A DNA stretch of 63,917 bases. It comes from CAYVUM01 sp964619055 (GTDB lineage: Bacteria; Pseudomonadota; Alphaproteobacteria; Rhodospirillales; Defluviicoccaceae). Of the stretch, positions 8,533-17,648 are shown piece after piece. Under the pieces are notes generated by a model. It was not told the DNA's origin. It ran no database searches and saw only the letters and a list, made by a program, of their open reading frames with translations. The DNA is taken from positions 1 to 63,917 of the forward strand of contig CAZUDB010000014.1 in NCBI GenBank assembly GCA_964619055.1, given 5' to 3'. The position numbers and the translations under genes were made by a program. The stretch's first letter is position 1. Every line of letters begins with the position of its first letter.

Positions 8533-9540
8533 TCATGACCGGGCCAGCCACGTCGGCACCGGCAGCCCCTTTTCGGTGAGGAAGGCCGGATTGAACAGCC
8601 GGCTCTGATAGCGGGTGCCGTAGTCGCAGAGGATCGTCACGATCGTGTGTCCCGGGCCCAGATCCCGGGCCAGCCGGATGGCGCCGGCCACATTCATGCC
8701 GCTGGAACTTCCGAGGCAAAGACCCTCATGCTGCAGCATGTCGAAGGCGATGGTGAGCGCCTCGGCATCGGGGATGCGGTAGGGAAAGTCCACGGCCAAC
8801 CCCTCCAGGTTCGCCGTGATCCGGCCCTGGCCGATGCCCTCGGTGATGGAGGCGCCCTCGGCCTTCAGCTCGCCATGGGCATAATGGTGATACAAGGCGG
8901 CGCCGAACGGATCGGCCAGTCCGATGGCGATATCCGGTTTTTGCTCCCGGAGGTAAGCGCTGACCCCCGCCAGCGTTCCACCGGTGCCGACCGCGCAGAT
9001 GAAGCCGTCGACCCGGCCCTCGGTTTGACGCCAGATCTCGGGCCCCGTGGTCTCGTAGTGTCCGCGGCGATTGGCAGTGTTGTCGAACTGGTTAGCCCAG
9101 ATCGCACCGTGAGGCTCGCTGGCGGCCAGCTCGTCGGCCAAGCGGCCCGAAATCTTTACGTAATTGTTGGGGTCGCGATAAGGAACGGCCGGAACCTCAT
9201 GGACTTCCGCGCCGCAGATTCGCAGCATGTCCTTCTTTTCCTGGCTCTGCGTTTCCGGGATCACGATCACCGTGCGGTAGCCGCGCGCGTTGCCCACGAG
9301 AGCCAGCCCAATGCCGGTGTTGCCGGCCGTGCCCTCGACGACGACGCCGCCGGGCTCGATCACGCCCCGCTCCTCGGCGTCCTGAATGATGAACTTGGCG
9401 GCCCGGTCCTTGACGGAGCTGCCCGGATTGAGGAACTCGGCCTTCCCCAGGATCTCACAACCCGTCGCGGCCGAGGCGCCGCGGAGCCGGATGAGCGGGG
9501 TGTTGCCGATGGTGTCGAGGAAGCCGTCGCGGATGTCCAT
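8533..9540 (-). CDS. cysK: Cysteine synthase (O-acetylserine sulfhydrylase family)
   Basis: PLP enzyme of fold type II, 335 residues. The PLP lysine is in NPGSSVKDRAA near residue 44, the substrate loop is EGTAGNTGIG, and the phosphate loop is GTGGTLAG. It condenses O-acetylserine with sulfide to cysteine, and the following metC and sseA fit cysteine/methionine/sulfur flux. The sequence also resembles the cystathionine-beta-synthase-like branch, so the exact substrate is less sure than the family. Confidence 0.87.
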   Translation of the reverse strand: MDIRDGFLDTIGNTPLIRLRGASAATGCEILGKAEFLNPGSSVKDRAAKFIIQDAEERGVIEPGGVVVEGTAGNTGIGLALVGNARGYRTVIVIPETQSQEKKDMLRICGAEVHEVPAVPYRDPNNYVKISGRLADELAASEPHGAIWANQFDNTANRRGHYETTGPEIWRQTEGRVDGFICAVGTGGTLAGVSAYLREQKPDIAIGLADPFGAALYHHYAHGELKAEGASITEGIGQGRITANLEGLAVDFPYRIPDAEALTIAFDMLQHEGLCLGSSSGMNVAGAIRLARDLGPGHTIVTILCDYGTRYQSRLFNPAFLTEKGLPVPTWLARS

Positions 9541-9632
9541 GAAATCCTGATGATCAGGCGCTCGACCCCTTGCGGATCGGAGGCGCGGTCGGACAAGGAA
9601 CCACTGACACTAGACGTCCAGGCCGAACGGGA

Positions 9633-10280
9633 TCAAGCGGTCCAACGGCTCCGAACCTTGTTCAGGTTGGTGCGCAGCCAATAGAGGGCTATCATGGCGG
9701 TGGCGTTAACCACACGGCCCTCGTCCAGCAACCGGAATGCCTCATCCGGCGCCAACGTGAGAACCCGGATATCCTCTTGCTCATAGGCGAGACCGTAGAC
9801 GCCGCTGGCATTGGCGGCGTGGACCCGGCCGCAATAGAGTTCCAGGGTTTCCGACGCGCCGCCCGGCGAGGCAAACATGCTGCAGGCGGGAAACAGGTCC
9901 TCGATTTCACAGCCCGCTTCTTCGATAGCTTCACGGCGGGCCACCTCCGCGGCATCCTCTCCCGGTTCGACAATTCCCGCCACAATCTCCAGCAGCCACG
10001 GCGACTCGCTTGGCAGCGCGATAGGTGACTCGGCGTGCGCCGCGTACGCTCCAGGTCGAAACTGCTCGATCAAAACCAGGCGATCCAAATCCGGGTCATA
10101 GAGAAGGACCGCAACCGCGTGGCCGCGCTCAAACACCTCTCGATGAATGGTCTCGCTCCAGGTTCCGTCGAATCGGCGGTGACGCAAGCGATATCGATCG
10201 ACCCGGAAATAGCCCTGGTAGACGACTTTGCGGTCCTCCAGGTCCACATCGGCTCGGGAAAAGCGCGGTGAGAAGGCCAT
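9633..10280 (-). CDS. nudF: Nudix hydrolase, ADP-ribose pyrophosphatase type
   Basis: A 215-residue Nudix protein. The Nudix box is intact: GIVEPGEDAAEVARREAIEEAG conforms to GX5EX7REUXEEXGU and binds the metal cofactor. The N-terminal part (VVYQGYFRVDRYRLRHRRFDG) is typical of NudF/TrgB-like ADP-ribose diphosphatases, which clear ADP-ribose. It lies 92 bases upstream of cysK on the same strand, but the functions are not clearly linked. Substrate preference within Nudix enzymes is hard to read from sequence. Confidence 0.85.
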   Translation of the reverse strand: MAFSPRFSRADVDLEDRKVVYQGYFRVDRYRLRHRRFDGTWSETIHREVFERGHAVAVLLYDPDLDRLVLIEQFRPGAYAAHAESPIALPSESPWLLEIVAGIVEPGEDAAEVARREAIEEAGCEIEDLFPACSMFASPGGASETLELYCGRVHAANASGVYGLAYEQEDIRVLTLAPDEAFRLLDEGRVVNATAMIALYWLRTNLNKVRSRWTA

Positions 10281-10571
10281 GTCGAAGCTCTAAGATGGCT
10301 GTGCCGGTTGGGAGGGAACGGGAGATCGGGGCAATATGATGATCTTGCCACGGCGCCCGCAGTGGTCGCATAGAGCGCTCGTTTGTGCAAGGTTTGCCGT
10401 GCCCGTCAGAGGCCGTCTGGCCGACGATCGACAGCAATCCTTGGGGTGTTTTGCGCTGCAGCGACGCCTCGCCAACGCACCCCTTGATTTCGGCGCGGCA
10501 ATGGTCCGTGATGCGGTGGTGCCTGAGCCGTCCACGGCCAGCGCAACATCGGTCGACTGCGAAGGATACCA
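10281..10571. other. Divergent intergenic region nudF/hopanoid operon
   Basis: A 291-base gap between the divergent nudF and the mlaC/hpnM-like gene, so promoters for both should lie here. A GAAGGA ribosome-binding site precedes the start at 10572. Several short overlapping open frames cross it, none with a convincing start, family signature or codon pattern. One minus-strand frame (10290-10535) encodes a CDHCG motif but is not strong enough to call. Confidence 0.5.
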
Positions 10572-11204
10572 ATGGCAAGCTCCCTTTCAATGACCCGACG
10601 ACCGGTCGTGATTGCCTTGCTCCTCATTTTCCTTACGGCCCTCTCCCCGGCGCCGTCGTTGGCTGTGGTGCAGGCCGAGGATGATGCGAAGGCTTTTATT
10701 GAGGGATTGGCTGATCAAGCGATCCAGGCGCTGACGGTGCCGGGCGCCACCGAAGAGGACAAAGTTAAACGCTTTCGCGAACTCCTGCGGGAGCACTTTG
10801 CCGTGGAGGATATCGGCGAATGGGTACTGGGCCGCCACTGGGCGCGTGCGTCCGAGGCGGAGCGGGCGGAATACCTAAAATTGTTCGAGGATTGGGTCGT
10901 TGTCACCTATGTGCGACGCTTCGAAAGCTACTCTGGCGAGACGCTGAACGTCTCCCGAGCCGTGCTCCGCGACGGCAGCCTTGATGTCATTGTTGATTCG
11001 GAAATCGTGCGGCCCGCTGTCGATCCCATTCACGTCGCCTGGCGGGTGCGGGATTATGACAACGAACTTCGAATCGTCGATGTTATCGTCGAAGGGGTCA
11101 GCATGAGCCAAACGCAACGCGCCGATTTCGGCTCCATCATTCGCCGCTCCGATGGTGAGATTACGGGCCTGTTGAATGCTATGCGCCAGACCTTGGAGCG
11201 GTAG
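10572..11204 (+). CDS. hpnM: MlaC/Ttg2D family periplasmic protein, HpnM-like
   Basis: A 210-residue protein with an N-terminal signal peptide (hydrophobic VIALLLIFLTALSP, then ALA-type cleavage). The family core includes LLREHFAVEDIGEWVLGRHW, EYLKLFEDWVVVTYVRRF and IVDVIVEGVSMS. MlaC proteins carry phospholipids across the periplasm; the hopanoid-locus relatives are called HpnM and are proposed to handle hopanoids or lipids. It opens the hopanoid operon and ends 3 bases before hpnC. A paralogue lies at 27033-27644. Confidence 0.85.
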   Translation: MASSLSMTRRPVVIALLLIFLTALSPAPSLAVVQAEDDAKAFIEGLADQAIQALTVPGATEEDKVKRFRELLREHFAVEDIGEWVLGRHWARASEAERAEYLKLFEDWVVVTYVRRFESYSGETLNVSRAVLRDGSLDVIVDSEIVRPAVDPIHVAWRVRDYDNELRIVDVIVEGVSMSQTQRADFGSIIRRSDGEITGLLNAMRQTLER

Positions 11205-11207
11205 GCT

Positions 11208-12086
11208 TTGAGTTTGGAAGACGTGAAGCGGGTAGTCAGGCCCGTTTCGGCGATCGAGACGCCGTCGGGCAAGGAGGCCTCATACGAGAACTTTCCCGTC
11301 GGCTCCTTTCTGATCGCGCCGGAACACCGAAAGCACGTTCTGACGTTTTACGCCTTCGCCCGTGCCATCGACGACATTGCCGACTCCCCGAATCTGGCGC
11401 CGGATGAGAAGATCCGGCGCTTGGATGGGTTCGATCGCGCCCTTCAGGATCCGAGCGCATCCGAGCCGGACTACGCCAAGGGCCACAACATGAGGCTGAC
11501 CTTGCTTGAGACCGGCATCACAACGCAGCATTGCCGGGACCTTGTCGACGCCTTCAAGCAGGATGCCGTGAAGGCGCGCTATGGAACCTGGGACGACCTG
11601 ATCGATTATTGCAACCGCTCGGCGGCGCCCGTGGGCCGGTTCTTGCTCGACCTCCACGGAGGATCCCGCCACGGTTACGGCCCCTCGGACGCGCTGTGTA
11701 ATGCACTACAAGTGATCAATCACTTGCAGGACTGCCAGGACGATTTCCGAACTCTCGATCGGGTCTATATCCCGGCCGATTGGATGATTGCGGCGGGGGT
11801 CACGATCGCGGATCTTGATAATGCGCGGACGGCACCTTCCTTGCGCCGTGTTCTGGATCGGTGCCTCGACGGGGTCGATGCCTTGTTAGACTATGCCGCC
11901 GCGCTGCCGCGGGGGCTTTGCGACCGCCGGCTTGCGATGGAATCTGCCGCGATTCTGGAGATTGCCCGAACGCTGTCGCGCCGCCTGCGCCGCGGCGATC
12001 CGCTCAAGCGGCGTATCGAACTGGGCAAGCTCGATTATTTGGTGTGCTGCTCCCGTGGTGCCGCCCTCGGCTTGCTGCGATCCTAA
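11208..12086 (+). CDS. hpnC: Hydroxysqualene synthase HpnC
   Basis: Trans-isoprenyl diphosphate synthase of the squalene/phytoene family, 292 residues. HpnC converts presqualene diphosphate to hydroxysqualene in the three-enzyme HpnC-D-E route to squalene. Features are the N-terminal YENFPVGSFLI typical of HpnC, first acidic motif AIDDIAD, and second acidic motif NHLQDCQDDF. The start is taken as TTG 11208; in-frame TTG or GTG codons slightly downstream are alternatives. It is followed by hpnB after 4 bases. Confidence 0.92.
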   Translation: MSLEDVKRVVRPVSAIETPSGKEASYENFPVGSFLIAPEHRKHVLTFYAFARAIDDIADSPNLAPDEKIRRLDGFDRALQDPSASEPDYAKGHNMRLTLLETGITTQHCRDLVDAFKQDAVKARYGTWDDLIDYCNRSAAPVGRFLLDLHGGSRHGYGPSDALCNALQVINHLQDCQDDFRTLDRVYIPADWMIAAGVTIADLDNARTAPSLRRVLDRCLDGVDALLDYAAALPRGLCDRRLAMESAAILEIARTLSRRLRRGDPLKRRIELGKLDYLVCCSRGAALGLLRS

Positions 12087-12090
12087 CGCC

Positions 12091-13290
12091 ATGACGATAT
12101 TCCAGGTCGTTGCGGCCGCAGCCCTGGTCGCTTGGATTGGCCTCGCCTTTGCCCGCGGCGGCTATTGGCGGGCCGACTGCCGGCTGCCGGCGAGTGGTCT
12201 GACCGGCACCGCTCGGTCGAACGGTCTTGGTTCTATCGTCGCCGTGATACCTGCGCGCAATGAAGCCCCATCGATCGGTCGCGCGGTAACCTCCCTGCTC
12301 TCCTGCGGAGAAGCCACGCTCTCGGCCGTTATTGTCGTCGACGACGGCAGCACCGACGGCACCGCCGAGCACGCCCGAGCAGCCGCGATGCGAACCGGCG
12401 ATCACCACCGCCTCCACGTTGTGGCCGCACGCCCTCTGCCGTCAGGCTGGGTCGGCAAGGTGTGGGCCATGGCGGAGGGCTTTCGGGCCGTCGGCACGCT
12501 TAATCCTGACTCCATCGGCGTCCTGTTTACGGATGCCGACATCGAACACGACGCGAACGACCTGCAAGCCCTTATCGGCAAGGCGGACGCCGACCATCTG
12601 GTTCTGGCCAGCCTGATGGTGCGGCTTCATTGCGAAACAGTTACGGAGCGACTGCTGATTCCCCCCTTCGTCTACTTTTTCCAGAAGCTCTACCCGTTCG
12701 TCTGGGTTGCTGATCCGCGCAAGTCCACGGCGGCGGCGGCCGGGGGATGCATGCTCGTCCGCAGACAGACCCTGCAAGCTGCCGGCGGCTTGGAACCGAT
12801 TAGAAGCGAGCTGATCGACGATTGCGCCTTGGCCGCACTCCTGAAACGCCAGGGGCCGATCTGGCTAGGGCTCGCCGGCGCCACCCGAAGTCTTCGTCCT
12901 TATGACGGCTTGGCGGGGATCTGGTCCATGGTCGCCAGGACAGCGTTCACGCAGCTCCGGTATTCCCTGCCGGCGCTCGTCGGAACCGTTATCGGCATGC
13001 TGTTCTTGTACGTAGTGCCGCCTGTCGCGACCGTTGTCGGCGCGATCACCGCCGATGCGGCTTTGGTGACGATCGGTGCCGCAGGCTGGGTCCTGATCGC
13101 CGCTCTGGCTTGGCCAACGATCCGGTATTATGGCCTGACCGTGCCGTGGACGGGTCTGGTACCGGTGGCGGCGCTGTTGTACACGGGAATGACCGTGGAC
13201 TCGGCGCGCCGGCATTGGTCGGGGAAGGGTGGTGCCTGGAAGGGGCGGACCTACGCGCCGGTCGCCAACAATGGGGAAACTGAGAGGTGA
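12091..13290 (+). CDS. hpnB: Hopene-associated glycosyltransferase HpnB
   Basis: Family 2 glycosyltransferase of 399 residues. An N-terminal membrane segment (VVAAAALVAWIGLAFA) precedes a GT-A domain with VAVIPARNEAPSIG, VVDDGSTDGT and FTDADIEH (a DxD-type motif). Two or more C-terminal membrane helices follow (GTVIGMLFLYVVPP and later). HpnB is found in hopanoid clusters; its acceptor is not firmly established. The ATG at 12091 is chosen because the longer frame overlaps hpnC. Its stop overlaps the hpnD GTG start. Confidence 0.88.
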   Translation: MTIFQVVAAAALVAWIGLAFARGGYWRADCRLPASGLTGTARSNGLGSIVAVIPARNEAPSIGRAVTSLLSCGEATLSAVIVVDDGSTDGTAEHARAAAMRTGDHHRLHVVAARPLPSGWVGKVWAMAEGFRAVGTLNPDSIGVLFTDADIEHDANDLQALIGKADADHLVLASLMVRLHCETVTERLLIPPFVYFFQKLYPFVWVADPRKSTAAAAGGCMLVRRQTLQAAGGLEPIRSELIDDCALAALLKRQGPIWLGLAGATRSLRPYDGLAGIWSMVARTAFTQLRYSLPALVGTVIGMLFLYVVPPVATVVGAITADAALVTIGAAGWVLIAALAWPTIRYYGLTVPWTGLVPVAALLYTGMTVDSARRHWSGKGGAWKGRTYAPVANNGETER

Positions 13291-14198
13291 CCGTCGCATC
13301 CGGCGAACTTGCCCATATCACCGGGGACGATCGACCGGGCGTCGATGACGCAGACCGCCGGGCTGTGGAGGCCCGGGTCCGGGCTGCCGGAACGTCGTTC
13401 TATTGGGCCATGCGGCTTTTGCCCCCGGCCAAGCGCGCTGCCATATACGCCGTCTATGCCTTCTGCCGGGAGGTCGATGATATCGCCGACGAGCCCGGTC
13501 AAGAGACACAAAAGCGCGCCCGACTCGAGGCCTGGCGAGCGGAGATCGGAGCCCTTTATGACGGGCGGCCGCGTCATCCTGTCTCCCGGGCACTGACGCC
13601 CGCCGTGGCCGCGTTCGGCTTGGTGCGCGGCGATTTCGAGGCCGTCATTGCGGGCATGGAGATGGATGCGAGCGACCGGCTTCGCCTCTCCGATCGCGCT
13701 GAACTGAGCTTGTACTGTGACCGTGTTGCCTGTGCCGTCGGACGGTTGTCAGTGCGGATCTTCGGGATCGAGGAGCCCTTAGGCTCGGCGCTTGCCGCCG
13801 CCCAGGGCGAGGCCCTGCAACTCACCAATATCCTCCGGGACTTGGTGGAGGACGCGGCTCGGGATCGCCTGTATCTTCCCGCCGACCTGTTGGCAGACCA
13901 TGGGATCGACGCAGCGGCTCCGCTGGATGCGATACTGGCCGATGGGGCCATTCCCGACGTGCTGGCGGATCTGGCCGCGGTGGCGCGTGCGCGGTTCGAC
14001 AGCGTTGATGTGTTGGTCGGAAAGTGCGTGGAGCAGCCTGACGGACGCCGACTGGCGCGGCCCGCCATCGTCATGGCCAAGACCTACGAACTCACCCTGC
14101 AGCGGCTCAACGCCCGCGGCTGGTCGCGCTGGCGCGAGCCCGTTCGGATCTCCAAGGCCGAAAAGCTCTGGGTAGGCTTGCGATATGCGTTTGGCTAA
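13287..14198 (+). CDS. hpnD: Presqualene diphosphate synthase HpnD
   Basis: Squalene/phytoene synthase family enzyme of 303 residues that condenses two farnesyl diphosphates to presqualene diphosphate. Conserved pieces are FYWAMRLLPPAKRAAIYAVY, FCREVDDIAD (first DxxxD), YCDRVACAVG, and LTNILRDLVEDA with the second acidic motif. The start is GTG 13287 in a GTGA overlap with the hpnB stop. It is more phytoene-synthase-like than HpnC, as expected for HpnD. Confidence 0.92.
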   Translation: MTVASGELAHITGDDRPGVDDADRRAVEARVRAAGTSFYWAMRLLPPAKRAAIYAVYAFCREVDDIADEPGQETQKRARLEAWRAEIGALYDGRPRHPVSRALTPAVAAFGLVRGDFEAVIAGMEMDASDRLRLSDRAELSLYCDRVACAVGRLSVRIFGIEEPLGSALAAAQGEALQLTNILRDLVEDAARDRLYLPADLLADHGIDAAAPLDAILADGAIPDVLADLAAVARARFDSVDVLVGKCVEQPDGRRLARPAIVMAKTYELTLQRLNARGWSRWREPVRISKAEKLWVGLRYAFG

Positions 14199-14225
14199 CC
14201 CCCACACTGGCGGATCGCCGGCGCG

Positions 14226-15470
14226 GTGAAGGCTGCTCACATTGTTGGTGCCGGGCTCGCCGGTCTGTCTGCCGCTGTCCGCCTCGCCGCCGCCGGTGTC
14301 AACGTCACAATCCATGAAGCGACTGGACATGCCGGCGGTCGCGCCCGTTCTTATGACGATCCCGTGCTCGGACGTCGCATCGACAACGGCAACCACCTCG
14401 TTTTAAGCGGCAATCGCGATGTGTTTGACTACCTCGCCCTGATCGGGGCCAAGGATGGCTTGGTCGGACCGGCCCGCGCGCAGCTCGAGTTTCTCGACCT
14501 GCCGTCCGGCGCGCGATGGACTGTGGCGCCTGGCCGCGGGCCGGTGCCGTGGTGGATTCTGTCCAAGCGCAAGCGGGTGCCGGACACAAGGCTTGCCGAG
14601 TACCTGCATGCATTCCGCCTATTTGGGGCTGGCAAGGCCACGGTTGCGGAGCTTCTCGCACGGCCGGGACTGCTGTGGCCGCGGTTTTGGGAGCCGCTGG
14701 CCGTCGCCGTGCTCAACACCACCCCGGAGGAGGCGGCAGCCAGTCTGCTGATCCCGGTGCTGAAGGAGACCTTTGGACGTGGCGAACCGGCCTGCCGTCC
14801 GCGGGTGGCGCGGCGCGGTCTCTCAGAGGCATTCGTCGATCCGGCCGTGGCTTGGTTGCAACACCGGGGTGCTGACGTGCAGTTTCGCCATCGTGTGCGC
14901 GGCTTAGACGCGACCGGACGCGTCGTTCGCATACTTCGGTTTGGCGATGGCGAGGATGTGAGAATCAGTGCCGACGAGGCGGTCGTCCTGGCGGTTCCGC
15001 CGCGGGCCGCCGCGCGCTTGGTTCCCGGTCTCGCCGTCCCGAACGGCCATCGCCCCATCGTGAACGCCCATTTTCTGCTGCCGGAGCCTGTGGCAGAGCC
15101 TTTGATACTGGGGCTCATCGGCGGCTATTCGCAGTGGCTGTTCCGGCGCGGCGATGTTGCGTCCGTGACCGTGAGCGCGGCTTGCAAAAGTGTCGCAGAT
15201 GATGACGAGACGATATCCACGCGGATCTGGCCAGAAATCCGCCAAGCGATTCCAAACCTGCCGATCAACCGACCTCCAGCCCGAATTGTGCGCGAACGCC
15301 TCGCAACATTTGCGCAGACGCCGGCCAATCTGGCGCTGCGACCAAACCCTAGAACGGAATGGGACAATTTTGTGCTTGCCGGTGACTGGACGGCAACAGG
15401 GTTGCCGGCCACCATCGAGGGCAGCATTCGGTCTGGCCGCCGGGCCGCAAATATTCTCCTAAACGCTTGA
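14226..15470 (+). CDS. hpnE: Hydroxysqualene dehydroxylase HpnE (FAD amine-oxidase fold)
   Basis: A 414-residue flavoprotein with an N-terminal dinucleotide-binding motif (GAGLAGLSAAVRLAAAG, then GGRARS) and a C-terminal FAD contact in VLAGDWTATGLPATIEG. HpnE reduces hydroxysqualene to squalene, completing the HpnC-D-E pathway. It starts at GTG 14226, 27 bases after hpnD. Phytoene desaturase-like enzymes share the fold, but placement between hpnD and shc makes HpnE the clear choice. Confidence 0.92.
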   Translation: MKAAHIVGAGLAGLSAAVRLAAAGVNVTIHEATGHAGGRARSYDDPVLGRRIDNGNHLVLSGNRDVFDYLALIGAKDGLVGPARAQLEFLDLPSGARWTVAPGRGPVPWWILSKRKRVPDTRLAEYLHAFRLFGAGKATVAELLARPGLLWPRFWEPLAVAVLNTTPEEAAASLLIPVLKETFGRGEPACRPRVARRGLSEAFVDPAVAWLQHRGADVQFRHRVRGLDATGRVVRILRFGDGEDVRISADEAVVLAVPPRAAARLVPGLAVPNGHRPIVNAHFLLPEPVAEPLILGLIGGYSQWLFRRGDVASVTVSAACKSVADDDETISTRIWPEIRQAIPNLPINRPPARIVRERLATFAQTPANLALRPNPRTEWDNFVLAGDWTATGLPATIEGSIRSGRRAANILLNA

Positions 15471-15527
15471 CAGCGCGTGATTACTATCGCAGGAAGAGCA
15501 TTCAGCGATCAACTCGCGCGGTCTTCG

Positions 15528-15543
15528 ATCGACCATGGTCGAT
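15528..15543. promoter_or_regulatory. 16-bp perfect palindrome upstream of shc
   Basis: Bases 15528-15543 read ATCGACCATGGTCGAT, a perfect dyad in the 159-base gap between hpnE and shc. A TTGACA hexamer follows at 15562-15567, but I see no matching -10 at 16-18 bases. The palindrome could be an operator for shc expression separate from the upstream genes, or chance. Confidence 0.35.
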
Positions 15544-15629
15544 GACGTACGTGTGTTGATCTTGACACAGCGGTTGCGGCGGAGGCGCCGGCCACGGCAC
15601 AGTCCCATGGGCTTTCGGGGGGACAAGAC

Positions 15630-17642
15630 ATGGATGGCGGACACGTGATGCGAGCGACCGACCCCAAGCGGGCCGGTGACCAGTATCATCTGGCCGACGG
15701 CGGTGCCGATGGCTCACCTATGCCCTCGATTCCCGCCATGGATACCGTCGAGTCTGTCATTTCCGAGGCGTCCGAGTGGTTGGTCCATCGCCAGGACCGA
15801 GATGGCCATTGGGTCTTCGAGCTGGAGGCGGACACCACCATTCCGGCCGAGTACATCCTCCTGAACCACTATCTGGGTGACATCGACAATGTGACGGAAG
15901 CGAAGCTTGCTGCCTACATTCGGCGTATTCAGGGCAAGGACGGCGGTTGGCCGCTCTATCACGACGGGGAGGCGGACTTGAGCGCCACCGTCAAAGCCTA
16001 CTACGCCTTGAAGCTGGTGGGCGATGACGTCGAGGCCGCCCACATGTGCCGAGCAAGGGAGGTGATCCTCACCCGCGGTGGGGCTGCCCGTACCAACGTT
16101 TTTACCCGCATTGCCTTGGCCTTGTTCGGACAGGTTCCCTGGCGGGCCACGCCACTGATCCGTGCCGAAGCAATGATGCTGCCTCACTGGGCGCCCTTTC
16201 ACCTGGAGAAGGTATCCTACTGGTCGCGCACCGTTATGGTGCCGCTGTTCGTTTTGGCCACGTTGAAGCCACGGGCGCGCAACCCCCGCGGGATCGACAT
16301 TTCCGAGTTGTTCTTAGTCCCGCCCGAGCGTGAGAGCAGATTGGTTTCCAATCCCACGGGACGCTGGATTGGCGATGTGTTTCTCGGCCTGGACCGCCTT
16401 GGGCGAGCGGTTGAGCCGGTGATGCCTCGCACCCTGCAGAAACTGGGCATCGCCAAGGCCATGGAGTTTGTCCACGAGCGTCTCAACGGCGAGGACGGCC
16501 TTGGCGGGATTTTCCCGGCTATGGCCAATGCGCTGATGGCGATGGACGCGCTTGGCTACGCCAAGGATCATCCCGATGTCGTGACGGCTCGGAAGGCCAT
16601 CGACAAGCTCCTGGTCACTCACGGCGACGAAGGTTACTGCCAACCGTGTTTATCGCCCGTATGGGACACGAGCTTGGCGCTGCACGCGGCTCTGGAAGTC
16701 GGCGGCGGTATGGCCGATCAGCCGATCCAGGCAGCGTCCGACTGGCTGGTCGAGCGCCAGATCCTGGACTGCGTGGGCGACTGGGCGGCGCGAAATCCGG
16801 CCGTTCGGCCTGGCGGCTGGGCCTTCCAGTACCGCAATGACCATTATCCCGACGTGGACGACACGGCGGTGGTCGCGATGGCGCTGCATCGTGGTGGCGA
16901 GGTCCGACATCGGAACGCTATCGAGCGCGCTGCCGAGTGGGTGCTCGGCATGCAAAGCACGAACGGCGGCTGGGGCGCTTTCGATATCGACAATCAGCAC
17001 TACGCGCTGGAGCATATTCCCTTCGCCGACCATGGCGCCCTCTTGGACCCGCCGACGGCCGATGTCACAGCCCGATGCCTCGGAATGCTGGCCCAACTCG
17101 GCTATGACCGCGACCACCCCGCCGTGGCCCGATCACTGGCGTTTCTCTATGGAGAACAGGAGGCCGACGGCTCCTGGTTCGGCCGTTGGGGCACCAACTA
17201 CATTTACGGCACTTGGTCGGTGTTGGTTGCCCTCAACGCCGTCGGTGAGGATCTGTCCTCGGAGCCGATCCGCAAGGCCGTGGCCTGGCTCAAGTCCCGC
17301 CAGCGTGCCGATGGTGGCTGGGGTGAAGACTGCGCCACCTACTGGCCGCACAGACGCGGTGAAGCAAAAGCCAGCACGCCATCCCAAACCGCTTGGGCGT
17401 TGCTCGCTCTGATGGCGGCAGGGGAAGTGGACAGTGGCGCGGTGGCCCGCGGCATCGCATTCTTGCTGGCCGCACCACGGGATGGTGGTCACTGGGACGA
17501 GGTGTACTACAACGCCGTCGGTTTCCCGAGAGTGTTCTATTTGCGCTATCACGGCTATAGCGCCTACTTCCCGCTGTGGGCGCTCGCCCGCTACCGCAAC
17601 CTCAAACGTGGCAACGCGGCCTCGCCCTTGTATGGGATCTGA
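15630..17642 (+). CDS. shc: Squalene-hopene cyclase
   Basis: Class II terpene cyclase of about 670 residues that cyclises squalene to hopene. The catalytic acid motif DxDD is present as DVDD in YPDVDDTAVV. Several QW-type repeats are visible, such as QDRDGHWVFEL, QGKDGGWPLY, QSTNGGWGAFD, EQEADGSWFGRWG and RQRADGGWGEDC. ATG 15630 follows a GGGGGGAC purine stretch; in-frame ATGs at 15648 and 15720 are possible later starts. It is peripheral membrane in this family. hpnG follows after 6 bases. Confidence 0.96.
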   Translation: MDGGHVMRATDPKRAGDQYHLADGGADGSPMPSIPAMDTVESVISEASEWLVHRQDRDGHWVFELEADTTIPAEYILLNHYLGDIDNVTEAKLAAYIRRIQGKDGGWPLYHDGEADLSATVKAYYALKLVGDDVEAAHMCRAREVILTRGGAARTNVFTRIALALFGQVPWRATPLIRAEAMMLPHWAPFHLEKVSYWSRTVMVPLFVLATLKPRARNPRGIDISELFLVPPERESRLVSNPTGRWIGDVFLGLDRLGRAVEPVMPRTLQKLGIAKAMEFVHERLNGEDGLGGIFPAMANALMAMDALGYAKDHPDVVTARKAIDKLLVTHGDEGYCQPCLSPVWDTSLALHAALEVGGGMADQPIQAASDWLVERQILDCVGDWAARNPAVRPGGWAFQYRNDHYPDVDDTAVVAMALHRGGEVRHRNAIERAAEWVLGMQSTNGGWGAFDIDNQHYALEHIPFADHGALLDPPTADVTARCLGMLAQLGYDRDHPAVARSLAFLYGEQEADGSWFGRWGTNYIYGTWSVLVALNAVGEDLSSEPIRKAVAWLKSRQRADGGWGEDCATYWPHRRGEAKASTPSQTAWALLALMAAGEVDSGAVARGIAFLLAAPRDGGHWDEVYYNAVGFPRVFYLRYHGYSAYFPLWALARYRNLKRGNAASPLYGI

Positions 17643-17648
17643 GCGGGC

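Noticed and set aside
10290..10535. Minus-strand 81-residue frame with a CDHCG motif
   Set aside because: Only one Cys-x2-Cys pair, mixed codon composition, overlapping frames in the same gap and no ribosome-binding site.
15562..15590. TTGACA upstream of shc as a full promoter
   Set aside because: No acceptable -10 hexamer at 16-18 bases; the region is too GC-rich.
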